A DNA stretch of 6,520 nt, taken from assembly GCA_023458835.1 (NCBI GenBank), contig JAEWWY010000448.1:1-6520 (forward strand), read 5' to 3'. Positions within the stretch are counted from its first letter, which is position 1, and each line of letters starts with the position of its first letter. This DNA comes from Bacillota bacterium (lineage in GTDB: Bacteria; Bacillota; Clostridia; Christensenellales; Aristaeellaceae). Shown one piece after another: positions 1 through 6,091 of this stretch. The notes beneath the pieces were generated by a model, which was given only the letters and a program-made list of their open reading frames with translations, was not told the origin of the DNA and searched no databases. The position numbers were made by a program, and so were the translations under genes.

Positions 1-228
1 TTTTTGAACTGCGCCTGCCGGTTCACCGAAAATTGCGCGCTGGGCGATGGGGGCGGCGGAAAGCGTGCCCAGGTGAAGGCACTGATCGCACAACTGGAAA
101 AGGCCCACCCCGGCGTTACGATGAACATCTTCCGCTCCTGCCATGATGTCAATCTTGATACCGTTATCGGCTACAAAAAAGACGGCGTGCTCCATCCCTT
201 TGATGAGGAATACGCCAAGCGTTCATGA
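1..228 (+). CDS. 3' end of an unrecognised protein (partial)
   Basis: This is an open frame from the window edge to a TGA at 226-228, so only the last 75 or so codons of a longer gene are visible. I do not recognise the family. What can be seen is a Cys-containing stretch near the left end (NCACRF, then NCALGDGGGG), a probable amphipathic helix (KRAQVKALIAQLEKAHPG), and a tail with SCHDVNLDTVIGYKKDG and HPFDEEYAK. There is no membrane segment. The closely spaced cysteines could bind metal or an iron-sulfur cluster, but that is a guess. The composition (balanced helix and strand, acidic tail ending at a stop) and the forward orientation matching the next gene favour a real gene end over a chance frame. 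An internal ATG at 121 has no good ribosome site, so this is probably not a small complete gene. Confidence 0.5.
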   Translation, partial: FLNCACRFTENCALGDGGGGKRAQVKALIAQLEKAHPGVTMNIFRSCHDVNLDTVIGYKKDGVLHPFDEEYAKRS

Positions 229-283
229 AGAAGGGCTCTCGCACTATAATGCGGTGGCCTTTTCCATAATATCACCACTACGG

Positions 284-312
284 TTTACTTGCGGAAGACG
301 GCATGCTATACT
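284..312 (+). promoter_or_regulatory. Candidate sigma-70/sigma-A promoter for the methyltransferase gene
   Basis: TTTACT at 284-289 (4 of 6 to the -35 consensus) is followed by exactly 17 bases and then TATACT at 307-312 (5 of 6 to the -10 consensus). Transcription would start near 319, leaving a leader of about 50 to 65 bases before the ribosome site at 356-361. The site lies in the only gap of appreciable size (229-385) before the methyltransferase gene, which fits a fresh transcription start for the plus-strand series. Prediction is by eye only. Confidence 0.45.
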
Positions 313-368
313 TGGCATATAAGCAGGTTCTTAAGCAATCCAGAGGTATACAGACGAAGGAAAGCATT

Positions 369-389
369 ATGACGCATGAAGAAAAATGA
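369..389 (+). other. Six-codon ORF or displaced true start of the methyltransferase
   Basis: ATG at 369 opens a short frame, MTHEEK, whose TGA (387-389) overlaps the ATG at 386 of the methyltransferase as ATGA. The best ribosome site nearby, GAAGGA at 356-361, is 7 bases from this ATG, which is ideal, and 24 bases from the ATG at 386, which is too far. One extra A in the run at 382-386 would join the two frames into MTHEEKMKLLADEKYP. So this is either a coupled mini-ORF or the true N-terminus split by a one-base indel, real or from sequencing. Confidence 0.4.
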
Positions 390-1123
390 AGCTGCTGGCG
401 GATGAAAAGTATCCTTTGGCATCAAAGTACGATCCCGAATGGATATACGAAAACAAAATGGGCTGTCAATGTCTTTGGCTGGCGGAATCACTGTCAAGGG
501 TGATGACGCTTGAACCGGGTATGCGCATCCTGGACCTGGGATGCGGAAAAGCGCTCACCTCGATCTTTTTGGCCAAAGAATTTGGTGCTACCGTTTATGC
601 AACCGATTTATGGATCAGTGCCTCCGACAACTGGAGGCGCATTTGCGAAATGGGGATGCAGGACCGTGTGATTCCGATCCACGCCGATGCCCACACACTG
701 CCTTTCGCGAATGATTTCTTTGACGCGATTGTCTGCATCAACTCCTTTCAGTTTTACGGCACTGCAGATACATATCTGGCGGATTGCCTGGCGCATCTGC
801 TAAGGCCGGATGGCCAGTTCGGCCTGGCTTTATGGGGACCGTCGGAAGAATTTCAGGGAAGAGTTCCCGCCGATATGGAAAAAGGCTGGTGGCCGGATTT
901 TTACTATTTTCATTCCCTCGGCTGGTGGCAGTGGCACTTTGAAAAAACAAGGCTTTTTTCTGCTGAGTATGGGGATGACTTGGGCGGCGACGGCATTCGT
1001 GTCACAAGGCAATGGGCAAAGATTATGGACAAATATGACGACATCCACAACAATGAGATCATGCGCTGGAACCGGATGGTTTTTAGGCGCAACAGCTTCC
1101 AGGCGGATGATTTCAGAGTATGA
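386..1123 (+). CDS. Class I SAM-dependent methyltransferase
   Basis: A 245-residue Rossmann-fold methyltransferase, cytoplasmic, with no signal peptide. Motif I, ILDLGCGKA, lies at residues 48-56 (the glycine loop that holds SAM). The acidic residue ending strand 2 is Asp74 in YATDLW. DADAHTLPF-type motif II is represented by HADAHTLPF at 99-107, followed by FFDAIV at 111-116. The N-terminal KYDPEW and NKMG segments and the LWISASDNW segment match a clostridial group often annotated as cyclopropane-fatty-acid-synthase-like or generic SAM methyltransferase. The acceptor substrate cannot be read from sequence. Length is normal for a single-domain enzyme. The ATG at 386 is the first in frame, but its own ribosome site is weak; see the short ORF at 369-389. 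The stop overlaps an ATG at 1120 (ATGA) that is in frame with the decayed methyltransferase downstream. Confidence 0.88.
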   Translation: MKLLADEKYPLASKYDPEWIYENKMGCQCLWLAESLSRVMTLEPGMRILDLGCGKALTSIFLAKEFGATVYATDLWISASDNWRRICEMGMQDRVIPIHADAHTLPFANDFFDAIVCINSFQFYGTADTYLADCLAHLLRPDGQFGLALWGPSEEFQGRVPADMEKGWWPDFYYFHSLGWWQWHFEKTRLFSAEYGDDLGGDGIRVTRQWAKIMDKYDDIHNNEIMRWNRMVFRRNSFQADDFRV

Positions 1124-1164
1124 GTCATTTATTCAAATCATTATTATTTAAAGGAAGGGATATC

Positions 1165-1416
1165 ATGAATCCCATTGAAACAGTCCGATCCTGTTATGAC
1201 AGTTCTGTTGACGCAGAGTGGTTAAGGCTGCCGCGGCATCTCCTTTACGGAAAGCCACTTTATCCGCCCGGGCGATGTCCGCCCGTTCATGGCCTCCTTT
1301 CCCCTGAAGCAGCTTCATTTTCTTGGCAGCGAAAGCATACTGGCGCTTCGGGAAAAAGGCGGGAGGAATTCCTTCCTATGGCGGAGCATTTTCTGTATGT
1401 TGGAAAAAAGCTTTGA
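1165..1416 (+). pseudogene. Decayed SAM-dependent methyltransferase (ends kept, core deleted)
   Basis: ATG at 1165 follows a good ribosome site, GGAAGGG at 1153-1159. It opens with MNPIETVRSCYDSSVDAEWL and RLPRH, the usual N-terminus of a class I methyltransferase family of roughly 250 residues. At about 1240 the family resemblance jumps to another frame: SFTESHFIRPGDVRPFMASF, then LKQLHFLGSESILALREK (to about 1357), which resembles that family's C-terminal region. Near 1358-1377 it jumps back to the first frame for the family-like end AEHFLYVGKKL, stop at 1414-1416. The SAM-binding core (glycine loop, strand 2 acid, motif II) is absent. Two deletions are therefore likely: about 140 to 150 codons at 1239-1241 and a few tens of codons at 1358-1377 (estimates from recalled family length). 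Reading straight through from 1165 gives an 83-residue chimera that is unlikely to work. No start upstream is needed; the in-frame ATG at 1120 lacks a ribosome site. Confidence 0.82.
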
Positions 1417-1454
1417 ATCTGCCCGGCGAGAATCATGTGGGAGGAGGAGCTGCC

Positions 1455-1736
1455 ATGTTGATAGGCGCCGCACAAATCACCATCTATGCCCCTTGGGTGC
1501 ATTCCCTGAAAGAAAAGCGTATGGTGGTCAGAAGTATCTGCACCAAGGTGCGCAGCACGTTTAACGTATCCATCGCGGAGGTGGACGCACAGGATCTCCA
1601 CCAGCGCATTGTGTTGGGCTTTGCCTGCGTGGCGGGAGATGCTGCTATGGCCGACAGCGTGGTCGATAATGTATTGAATTTCATTGAGAATCATTCTGAG
1701 GGAGAAATCATCGATATTTTCAGGGAACACAGGTGA
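1455..1736 (+). CDS. ylxP: YlxP-like DUF503 protein
   Basis: A 93-residue protein that spans the whole DUF503 family. Diagnostic stretches are SLKEKRMVVRSI (residues about 16-27), FNVSIAEVD followed by QDLHQRIVLGFACV (about 36-59), and the C-terminal VVDNVLNFIENHSEGEIIDI. The family is a small ferredoxin-like alpha/beta fold of poorly defined function. In many Firmicutes ylxP sits between infB and rbfA in the translation/ribosome-maturation operon and is thought to act near ribosome assembly. Here it stands apart from those genes, between a methyltransferase relic and a PLP enzyme. The start is set by GAGGAGG at 1441-1447, 7 bases before the ATG; the open frame reaching back to 1323 is only read-through of the relic. 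Gene symbol is by family resemblance. Confidence 0.9.
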   Translation: MLIGAAQITIYAPWVHSLKEKRMVVRSICTKVRSTFNVSIAEVDAQDLHQRIVLGFACVAGDAAMADSVVDNVLNFIENHSEGEIIDIFREHR

Positions 1737-1769
1737 CATTCATTATTTTACAACCGAGGGGATATTGCC

Positions 1770-2834
1770 ATGAAAATCACCGATATCGAAACGCCTGCCC
1801 TGATCCTTCATGAATCCGCCCTTATGCGCAATATGGCCGCAATGAAAGCATTGATGGACGAAATTGGGATCAGCCTGAGGCCGCACTACAAATCGCACCG
1901 CTCCATCTACCTGGCCGAATTGCAGATGTCCTTTGGTGCAAAAGGGATCACCTGCGCCAAGGTAGGCGAGGCCGAAGACCTGGCGGAGGCCGGAATACAG
2001 GATATTCTGATCGCAAACCAGATCACGGCCCCATCCAAGATAATCAGAGCGATACAGGCAGCCCAAAAGACGAATCTGACGGTATGCGTGGATACAAAAC
2101 AAAATGTGCTTGATCTGGAAGAAGCCGCAAGCATGAAAGATGCCAAATTATCGGTGTATATTGAGTTTGATATCGGCATGAAGCGCTGCGGGGTCGACAC
2201 CTTTGAGGCGGTAGCCGCGCTGGCGGAGCTGATACAAAAGCAGCCGCATCTATGCTTTAAAGGCATACAAGCTTATGCTGGCCAATTGTCTCACGAGGTT
2301 GATCATGAAAAGCGGCTCGCCCATTCGATCCATATCGAGCGCCGCCTTTCAGGGCTGAAAGAATACCTTACGTACAAAGGGATTCCTGTGCAGGAGATCA
2401 GCGGGCTGAGCACGGGAACGCTTCCGCTCAGGCGTGAAATGAAAACAGTTTATACGGAGGCGCAGCCAGGCAGCTACCTGTTTATGGATGCTTCCTATGG
2501 AAAAATGGACCTTCTGTTTGAACATGCCCTGTTTGTTCTGGCGACTGTCATATCTGTACGGGGAAATGCTTTTCATACCGATGCCGGGCTCAAATCCTGC
2601 AGTATGGATCAGGGAAATCCTGTTTTGAAAGACCATTCCGAAGTATACACCCGGCTCAGTGAAGAGCATATATCGCACCAACTGCCCGGGCACACCTATG
2701 GTGTGAATGACAGCGTATTGTATATTCCAGGGCATTGCTGCACGAACATCAATTTGTTTGATAAAATGTATCTGGTTTCGGATCATGAAGTCCTGCGCGT
2801 TATACCGGTTACCAGCCGGGGAAAGTCACAATAA
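1770..2834 (+). CDS. D-threonine aldolase / D-serine dehydratase-like PLP enzyme
   Basis: A 354-residue cytoplasmic fold-type III PLP enzyme with an alanine-racemase-like N-terminal TIM barrel and a C-terminal beta domain of the D-serine-dehydratase-like type. Visible markers are the opening TPALIL (residues 8-13); RPHYKSHRS at 37-45, where Lys41 should form the Schiff base with PLP; CAKVGEAEDLAEAGI; the strand with DIGMKRCG; and a phosphate-binding-type segment, SGLSTGT. The C-terminal domain has PGSYLFMD and PGHCC at 320-324. His322 and Cys324 correspond to the HxC metal pair known in D-serine dehydratase and D-threonine aldolase, so the enzyme should be metal dependent. Family reactions are retro-aldol cleavage of D-threonine to glycine and acetaldehyde, or deamination of D-serine; the sequence does not decide between them. 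Ribosome site GAGGGG at 1756-1761, 8 bases from the ATG. Only 33 bases separate it from ylxP, so co-transcription is likely. Confidence 0.88.
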   Translation: MKITDIETPALILHESALMRNMAAMKALMDEIGISLRPHYKSHRSIYLAELQMSFGAKGITCAKVGEAEDLAEAGIQDILIANQITAPSKIIRAIQAAQKTNLTVCVDTKQNVLDLEEAASMKDAKLSVYIEFDIGMKRCGVDTFEAVAALAELIQKQPHLCFKGIQAYAGQLSHEVDHEKRLAHSIHIERRLSGLKEYLTYKGIPVQEISGLSTGTLPLRREMKTVYTEAQPGSYLFMDASYGKMDLLFEHALFVLATVISVRGNAFHTDAGLKSCSMDQGNPVLKDHSEVYTRLSEEHISHQLPGHTYGVNDSVLYIPGHCCTNINLFDKMYLVSDHEVLRVIPVTSRGKSQ

Positions 2835-2845
2835 GAGTAGTTCCC

Positions 2846-2862
2846 CTTTGCAATAAGCAAAG
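2846..2862 (+). other. Short hairpin between the PLP enzyme and DUF1848 genes
   Basis: CTTTGC (2846-2851) and GCAAAG (2857-2862) form a perfect 6-base-pair stem around the loop AATAA. It starts 11 bases after the PLP enzyme stop codon. There is no T-run after it on either strand, so it is not a standard terminator. The CCTTT at 2845-2849 could instead pair with AAAGG at 2872-2876, the likely ribosome site of the next gene, so a weak competing fold is possible. It may be chance. Confidence 0.25.
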
Positions 2863-2891
2863 CACTCCTCAAAAGGAAATATGAACTTGCC

Positions 2892-3791
2892 ATGATTGTA
2901 AGCGCAAGCCGCCGCACAGATATACCGGCCTGTTATCCTGAGTGGTTCTATCAACGAATTCATGAAGGATATGTCTTGACGCGCAATCCCATGCGCTTTC
3001 ACCAGGTTTCCAAAGTGATCCTTTCCCCCGAAGCGGTGGACGGCATTGTGTTCTGGACGAAAAATCCCGCCCCTATGATGGACAGGCTGGATGAGCTGAA
3101 CGCATACACCTATTATTTTCAGTTCACTTTGACTTCTTATGGCAAAGACATAGAGCCCAACGTTCCCGTTAAAAGCAGCGAAGTGATCCCCGCCTTCCAG
3201 CGCCTGTCCGACAAGATCGGCCCTGAAAAGGTCATTTGGCGCTATGACCCGATCCTGCTCAGCGAAAAGTGTACCATGGACTATCATCTGGAGTATTTTT
3301 ATGAGATCGCCAAGCGGCTGAAGGGTTATACCGACAAGTGCATCATCAGCTTTGTGGACCGCTACCGGAACACAGACAGCAATCTTGCCTCCTTCGGGCT
3401 TGCACAAATCGATGATGGCGCCAAGCGGAGGCTGGCGGAAGCTATTTACAAAACCACCCGTAACTTTAAAATGACCGTTGAAACCTGTGCCGAGGAAATC
3501 GATCTTAGCCCGTATGGCATCGGCCACGCAAAATGCATAGACGGAAGCCTGCTGGACAAGCTTCGCGGACATCCTCTCAAGGCTTCCAAGGACAAAAACC
3601 AGCGGCCCTATTGCGGATGCGATGCCAGCGTGGATATCGGCATGTACAACACCTGTAAAAACGGCTGCAAATATTGCTATGCCAATTACAATATCGGATC
3701 GCTAAAGAGCGCTGCAGCCAACCATGATCCGTTCTCCCCGCTGCTTGTAGGCAATACCGGCGAGGGCGATGTGATCAAGGAACGCATCTGA
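2892..3791 (+). CDS. DUF1848 protein with C-terminal CX3CX2C (radical-SAM-like) signature
   Basis: A 299-residue, full-length member of the DUF1848 family, whose function is not established to my knowledge. Family hallmarks seen: MIVSASRRTDIPA at the N-terminus, VFWTKNPAPMMDRLDEL, YYFQFTL followed by GKDIEPNVP, KVIWRYDPILL, CIISFVDRY, VETCAEEIDL and HAKCIDGSLLD. The C-terminal part has CGC at residues 241-243 and then Cys255, Cys259 and Cys262 (TCKNGCKYCYAN). That is exactly the CX3CX2C spacing, plus following Tyr, that binds the 4Fe-4S cluster in radical SAM enzymes, where it normally lies near the N-terminus. Cys199 and Cys215 are further candidates for a second cluster. The start at 2892 is supported by the conserved N-terminus and the absence of upstream in-frame starts. 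Its ribosome site AAAGGA (2872-2877) is 14 bases away, unusually far. A four-codon ORF at 2881 (MNLP) ends overlapping the ATG as ATGA. Confidence 0.92.
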   Translation: MIVSASRRTDIPACYPEWFYQRIHEGYVLTRNPMRFHQVSKVILSPEAVDGIVFWTKNPAPMMDRLDELNAYTYYFQFTLTSYGKDIEPNVPVKSSEVIPAFQRLSDKIGPEKVIWRYDPILLSEKCTMDYHLEYFYEIAKRLKGYTDKCIISFVDRYRNTDSNLASFGLAQIDDGAKRRLAEAIYKTTRNFKMTVETCAEEIDLSPYGIGHAKCIDGSLLDKLRGHPLKASKDKNQRPYCGCDASVDIGMYNTCKNGCKYCYANYNIGSLKSAAANHDPFSPLLVGNTGEGDVIKERI

Positions 3792-3902
3792 CAAAGCACA
3801 GGATGTCACAATTGCTGCCGGACAAGTGTACCTTTTGCAGCGGGAAAATGATGCATTGATACGCGACTCCCATTGTAGGTGATCCAAGCGTATGGAGGAA
3901 AC

Positions 3903-5435
3903 ATGTTCTGCCAAAATCCTGTAATGCGGGGATTTTTCCCTGATCCTTCAGTCATCCGCGTAAACGGCATGTATTACACGGTGAATTCCACCTTTCAATA
4001 CTTTCCCGCCATCGTTATCAGTGAAAGCCGCGATCTTGTGAACTGGCGGGTCATCGGCCACGCCGTCACTGATCCCCATGTCCTGGATTTGTCGGATATC
4101 AGGGATTCCCACGGCATCTGGGCTCCGGACATCTCCTATGCGGATGGCCGGTTCTGGATTTTCGCGCCTCTTCGGCTGAACGGCGATGGCGGAAAAAGCC
4201 ATACGGTGCTTCGCCGCCAGCTCATCATGCACGCCCAAAGGCCGGAAGGCCCTTATTCAAAGCCCGTCTGCCTGGAGATGGACAATATCGATCCGTCCCA
4301 CTTTGTGGATGAGGATGGATGCCACTACCTGTTGAGTGCGCCGGGCATCACCATTACGCCTTTGAACGCCGATTGCACCGCCTTTGCCGGGGAAACGGTC
4401 AAGGCCTGGGCCGGCACCGGCAAAAAGGCCCCGGAAGGGCCGCACCTGCTGAAAAAGGATGGCTGGTATTACGCTATCCTGGCCGAGGGCGGTACAGGCT
4501 TTGATCATCAAATCTCCGTGGCCCGTTCCCATCATATATACGGTCCCTATGAGCCATGCCCCCATAACCCCATTTTGAAGCAGCGGGATCCTGCCGCCCG
4601 TTTGCAGCGGTGCGGCCATGCCAAGTTTGTGAAAGCGCTGAACGGTGAATGGTATGCGCTGTACCTGTGCGCCCGCCCTATTGGAGGCAAATATACCACT
4701 ATGGGCCGGGAAACAGCACTGCAACGCGTAGAATGGGCGGAGGATGGCTGGCCCCGCATGGGTGACGGGCTTCCTTCGGATTTCCTTTCCCTTCCAGTAC
4801 CCGGCTCATCGCAGCAGATAGAAGCCTTCTTTATGGACCATTTTGACGGCCCGGAGCTGAAAAAAGAGTGGCAGTTTGTGCGCAGCCCCAGCGGTGAGTG
4901 GTCGCTTACAGAGCGTCCCGGGTGCTTTCGCATCTGGACCCAGGACGGCGATCTTCATGAACGCCGGGCGAAAAATACGCTGGTGCACAGGGAGACGGAA
5001 ACGCGGTATACTGCCTCCACGCTTTTGCATTTTTGCTCCCGGTGGGAAGGGGAGCAGGCCGGGCTCACCTGCTACTACGCCACGGACTCCTACATCAAAT
5101 GCGCCAAAACAGCAAACGGCATGGTGCTCTCCCTGCGGGCAGGCGGTGAAGAGATGGTGGCCGCCTCCGCGCCGCTTGAAAGCATGCAAAGCCCCGTTAC
5201 GCTTCAAGTGCAGGTGGACGGGCTTACACGCAGCTTCTTCTTCCGGGAGGAAGGCGGCCCCCAAAAAACGCTGGGTGTCATTAAGGATTGCGCCTTTTTA
5301 AGCGATGAGTTCTTGCAAAACGGCGTAAAAAGGCATACAGGTACTATGGTAGGCCTGTATGCCTCAAACGGCGGGTGCGGCAGCCGCATCCCGGCGGACT
5401 TTGAATACTTTGAGTACAAAGCCGTTTCCGGCTGA
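3903..5435 (+). CDS. GH43 beta-xylosidase / alpha-L-arabinofuranosidase-type enzyme
   Basis: A 510-residue glycoside hydrolase with an N-terminal five-bladed beta-propeller (about residues 1-300) and a C-terminal beta-sandwich of the GH43_C2 type (about 310-508, starting at DHFDGPEL). The three GH43 carboxylates are in place: Asp14 in FFPDPS (base), Asp130 in NIDPSHF (pKa modulator) and Glu178 in APEGPH (acid). Also present are WAPDISY (73-79), His239 in RCGHAKF, and MGRETALQRVEW, typical of two-domain beta-xylosidases of this family. There is no signal peptide, so it should act in the cytoplasm on imported xylo- or arabino-oligosaccharides; exact specificity is not readable. The ATG at 3903 is chosen because GGAGGA (3894-3899) precedes it, although spacing is short, and homology begins there; a GTG at 3879 in frame has no ribosome site. 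The 111-base gap upstream suggests separate control. It converges on the GH35 relic with a 4-base gap. Confidence 0.93.
   Translation: MFCQNPVMRGFFPDPSVIRVNGMYYTVNSTFQYFPAIVISESRDLVNWRVIGHAVTDPHVLDLSDIRDSHGIWAPDISYADGRFWIFAPLRLNGDGGKSHTVLRRQLIMHAQRPEGPYSKPVCLEMDNIDPSHFVDEDGCHYLLSAPGITITPLNADCTAFAGETVKAWAGTGKKAPEGPHLLKKDGWYYAILAEGGTGFDHQISVARSHHIYGPYEPCPHNPILKQRDPAARLQRCGHAKFVKALNGEWYALYLCARPIGGKYTTMGRETALQRVEWAEDGWPRMGDGLPSDFLSLPVPGSSQQIEAFFMDHFDGPELKKEWQFVRSPSGEWSLTERPGCFRIWTQDGDLHERRAKNTLVHRETETRYTASTLLHFCSRWEGEQAGLTCYYATDSYIKCAKTANGMVLSLRAGGEEMVAASAPLESMQSPVTLQVQVDGLTRSFFFREEGGPQKTLGVIKDCAFLSDEFLQNGVKRHTGTMVGLYASNGGCGSRIPADFEYFEYKAVSG
5327..5364 (-). terminator. Candidate intrinsic terminator for the minus-strand GH35/SDR transcript, inside GH43
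   Basis: A perfect 11-base inverted repeat, AGGCATACAGG at 5331-5341 and CCTGTATGCCT at 5354-5364, encloses a 12-base loop. Read on the minus strand the stem is followed directly by TTTT (5330-5327), giving a T5 run with the last stem base, and then a second T4 run at 5320-5317. It lies 76 bases beyond the GH35 relic's stop codon, where a terminator is needed, but within codons of the GH43 gene. The plus-strand reading has no T-run after the stem. Confidence 0.55.
5372..5393. other. GC-rich bulged hairpin near the end of GH43
   Basis: CGGGTGCGG (5372-5380) can pair with CCGCA (5384-5388) and CCCG (5390-5393), with T5389 bulged and a three-base loop. This gives a 9-pair GC-rich stem 7 bases after the inverted repeat at 5331-5364. 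No T-run follows on either strand. It could add to the terminator-like structure or protect the GH43 mRNA 3' end, or simply reflect GC-rich codons. Confidence 0.25.
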
Positions 5436-5529
5436 ACCATTACTTCATTTTTTGGCGGAACACAGGCTTTACCTTGACAGAAATCAGACGGGCGTGCTGC
5501 TCATCTACCGTCTCCGTGATGGCCGCCAT

Positions 5530-5559
5530 GGCGTCGCGTAAAACGCGCACGCCTTTTTT
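5530..5559 (+). terminator. Strong intrinsic terminator candidate for GH43, inside the GH35 relic
   Basis: GGCGTCGCGT at 5530-5539 pairs with ACGCG (5543-5547) and ACGCC (5549-5553), with C5548 as a single bulge and a three-base AAA loop. The 10 pairs are mostly GC. Six Ts follow at once (5554-5559). This is a textbook rho-independent terminator on the plus strand, 94 bases past the GH43 stop codon at 5435. It overlaps the antisense of codons near the C-terminus of the GH35 relic (region reading QKKGVRVLRDA). The minus-strand reading has no T-run after the stem. Confidence 0.7.
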
Positions 5560-6091
5560 CTGCGGCACGATGTGCAGCACAAGCTGTTTGCCCAAGCACC
5601 TATGCGCAAGCTCCCGCAAGCCGATCTCCCATGCTTCGCCGTTATGGAAATGATCCGCAATCAATTCCCCGTTCAGGAACAACTGCGCCGTATCACCCTC
5701 GTAGGCGACACACAGGCGCGCATCATAGATGATACCGTCCAGGCTGCCTTTGCTCTCCCGATGCGGTTTGTATTATATGTACCGGCTGCACCGTGGCGTA
5801 AGCAAGGGTATCCCCCCAAAACCGGCAAACCAAAGGGCAGCACGCAGCTTTCCCCGGCTGTAAGGCTCAAGCTTCCCGATTGCGGAATGCGAAGCCTGCC
5901 CTGATCCGTATCCAGCTCGAACACGATATCCGCCTTGTCCTGCATATCCGCATGATCCTGGAAATTGTTCAGGAACAGGAAACCCATCGAGCCATTCCTG
6001 CGGGCGGCATACCACAAGGTTTTCGTGTCGGCCGGCAAAATCGCATCCGCATTTTCCGGCAGGGATGTTTCCATTCCACATAAAAAGGAAC

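Noticed and set aside
222..250. Second promoter with a perfect TATAAT at 245-250
   Set aside because: The hexamer at the proper -35 distance (TTCATG) matches poorly and overlaps the upstream gene's stop codon.
1120..1164. Upstream in-frame ATG at 1120 overlapping the methyltransferase stop, as a start for the second methyltransferase
   Set aside because: No ribosome site before 1120, while GGAAGGG at 1153-1159 is well placed for ATG 1165, where family resemblance begins.
1323..1454. Longer version of the ylxP frame starting at 1323
   Set aside because: The extra 44 residues overlap the methyltransferase relic and do not resemble DUF503; GAGGAGG points to ATG 1455.
2349..2786. 145-codon minus-strand frame opposite the PLP enzyme
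   Set aside because: Antisense to a gene with intact catalytic and metal motifs; no independent support.
2826..3572. 248-codon open frame on the minus strand opposite DUF1848
   Set aside because: It is fully antisense to a recognisable full-length DUF1848 gene and its translation shows no family features; it is a shadow frame.
3812..3840. GCTGC/GCAGC inverted repeat after DUF1848 as a terminator
   Set aside because: Only 5 pairs around an 18-base loop and no T-run after it.
3835..3863. TTGCAG, 17 bases, GATACG as a promoter for GH43
   Set aside because: Both hexamers match the consensus at only 3 of 6 positions. The 111-base gap probably holds a promoter, but I cannot point to one.
3879..3902. 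GTG start at 3879 for GH43
   Set aside because: No ribosome site in front of it, whereas GGAGGA sits before ATG 3903 and the GH43 resemblance starts there.
4257..4724. 155-codon minus-strand frame opposite GH43
   Set aside because: Shadow of the GH43 coding frame in GC-rich sequence, with no ribosome site or recognisable motifs.
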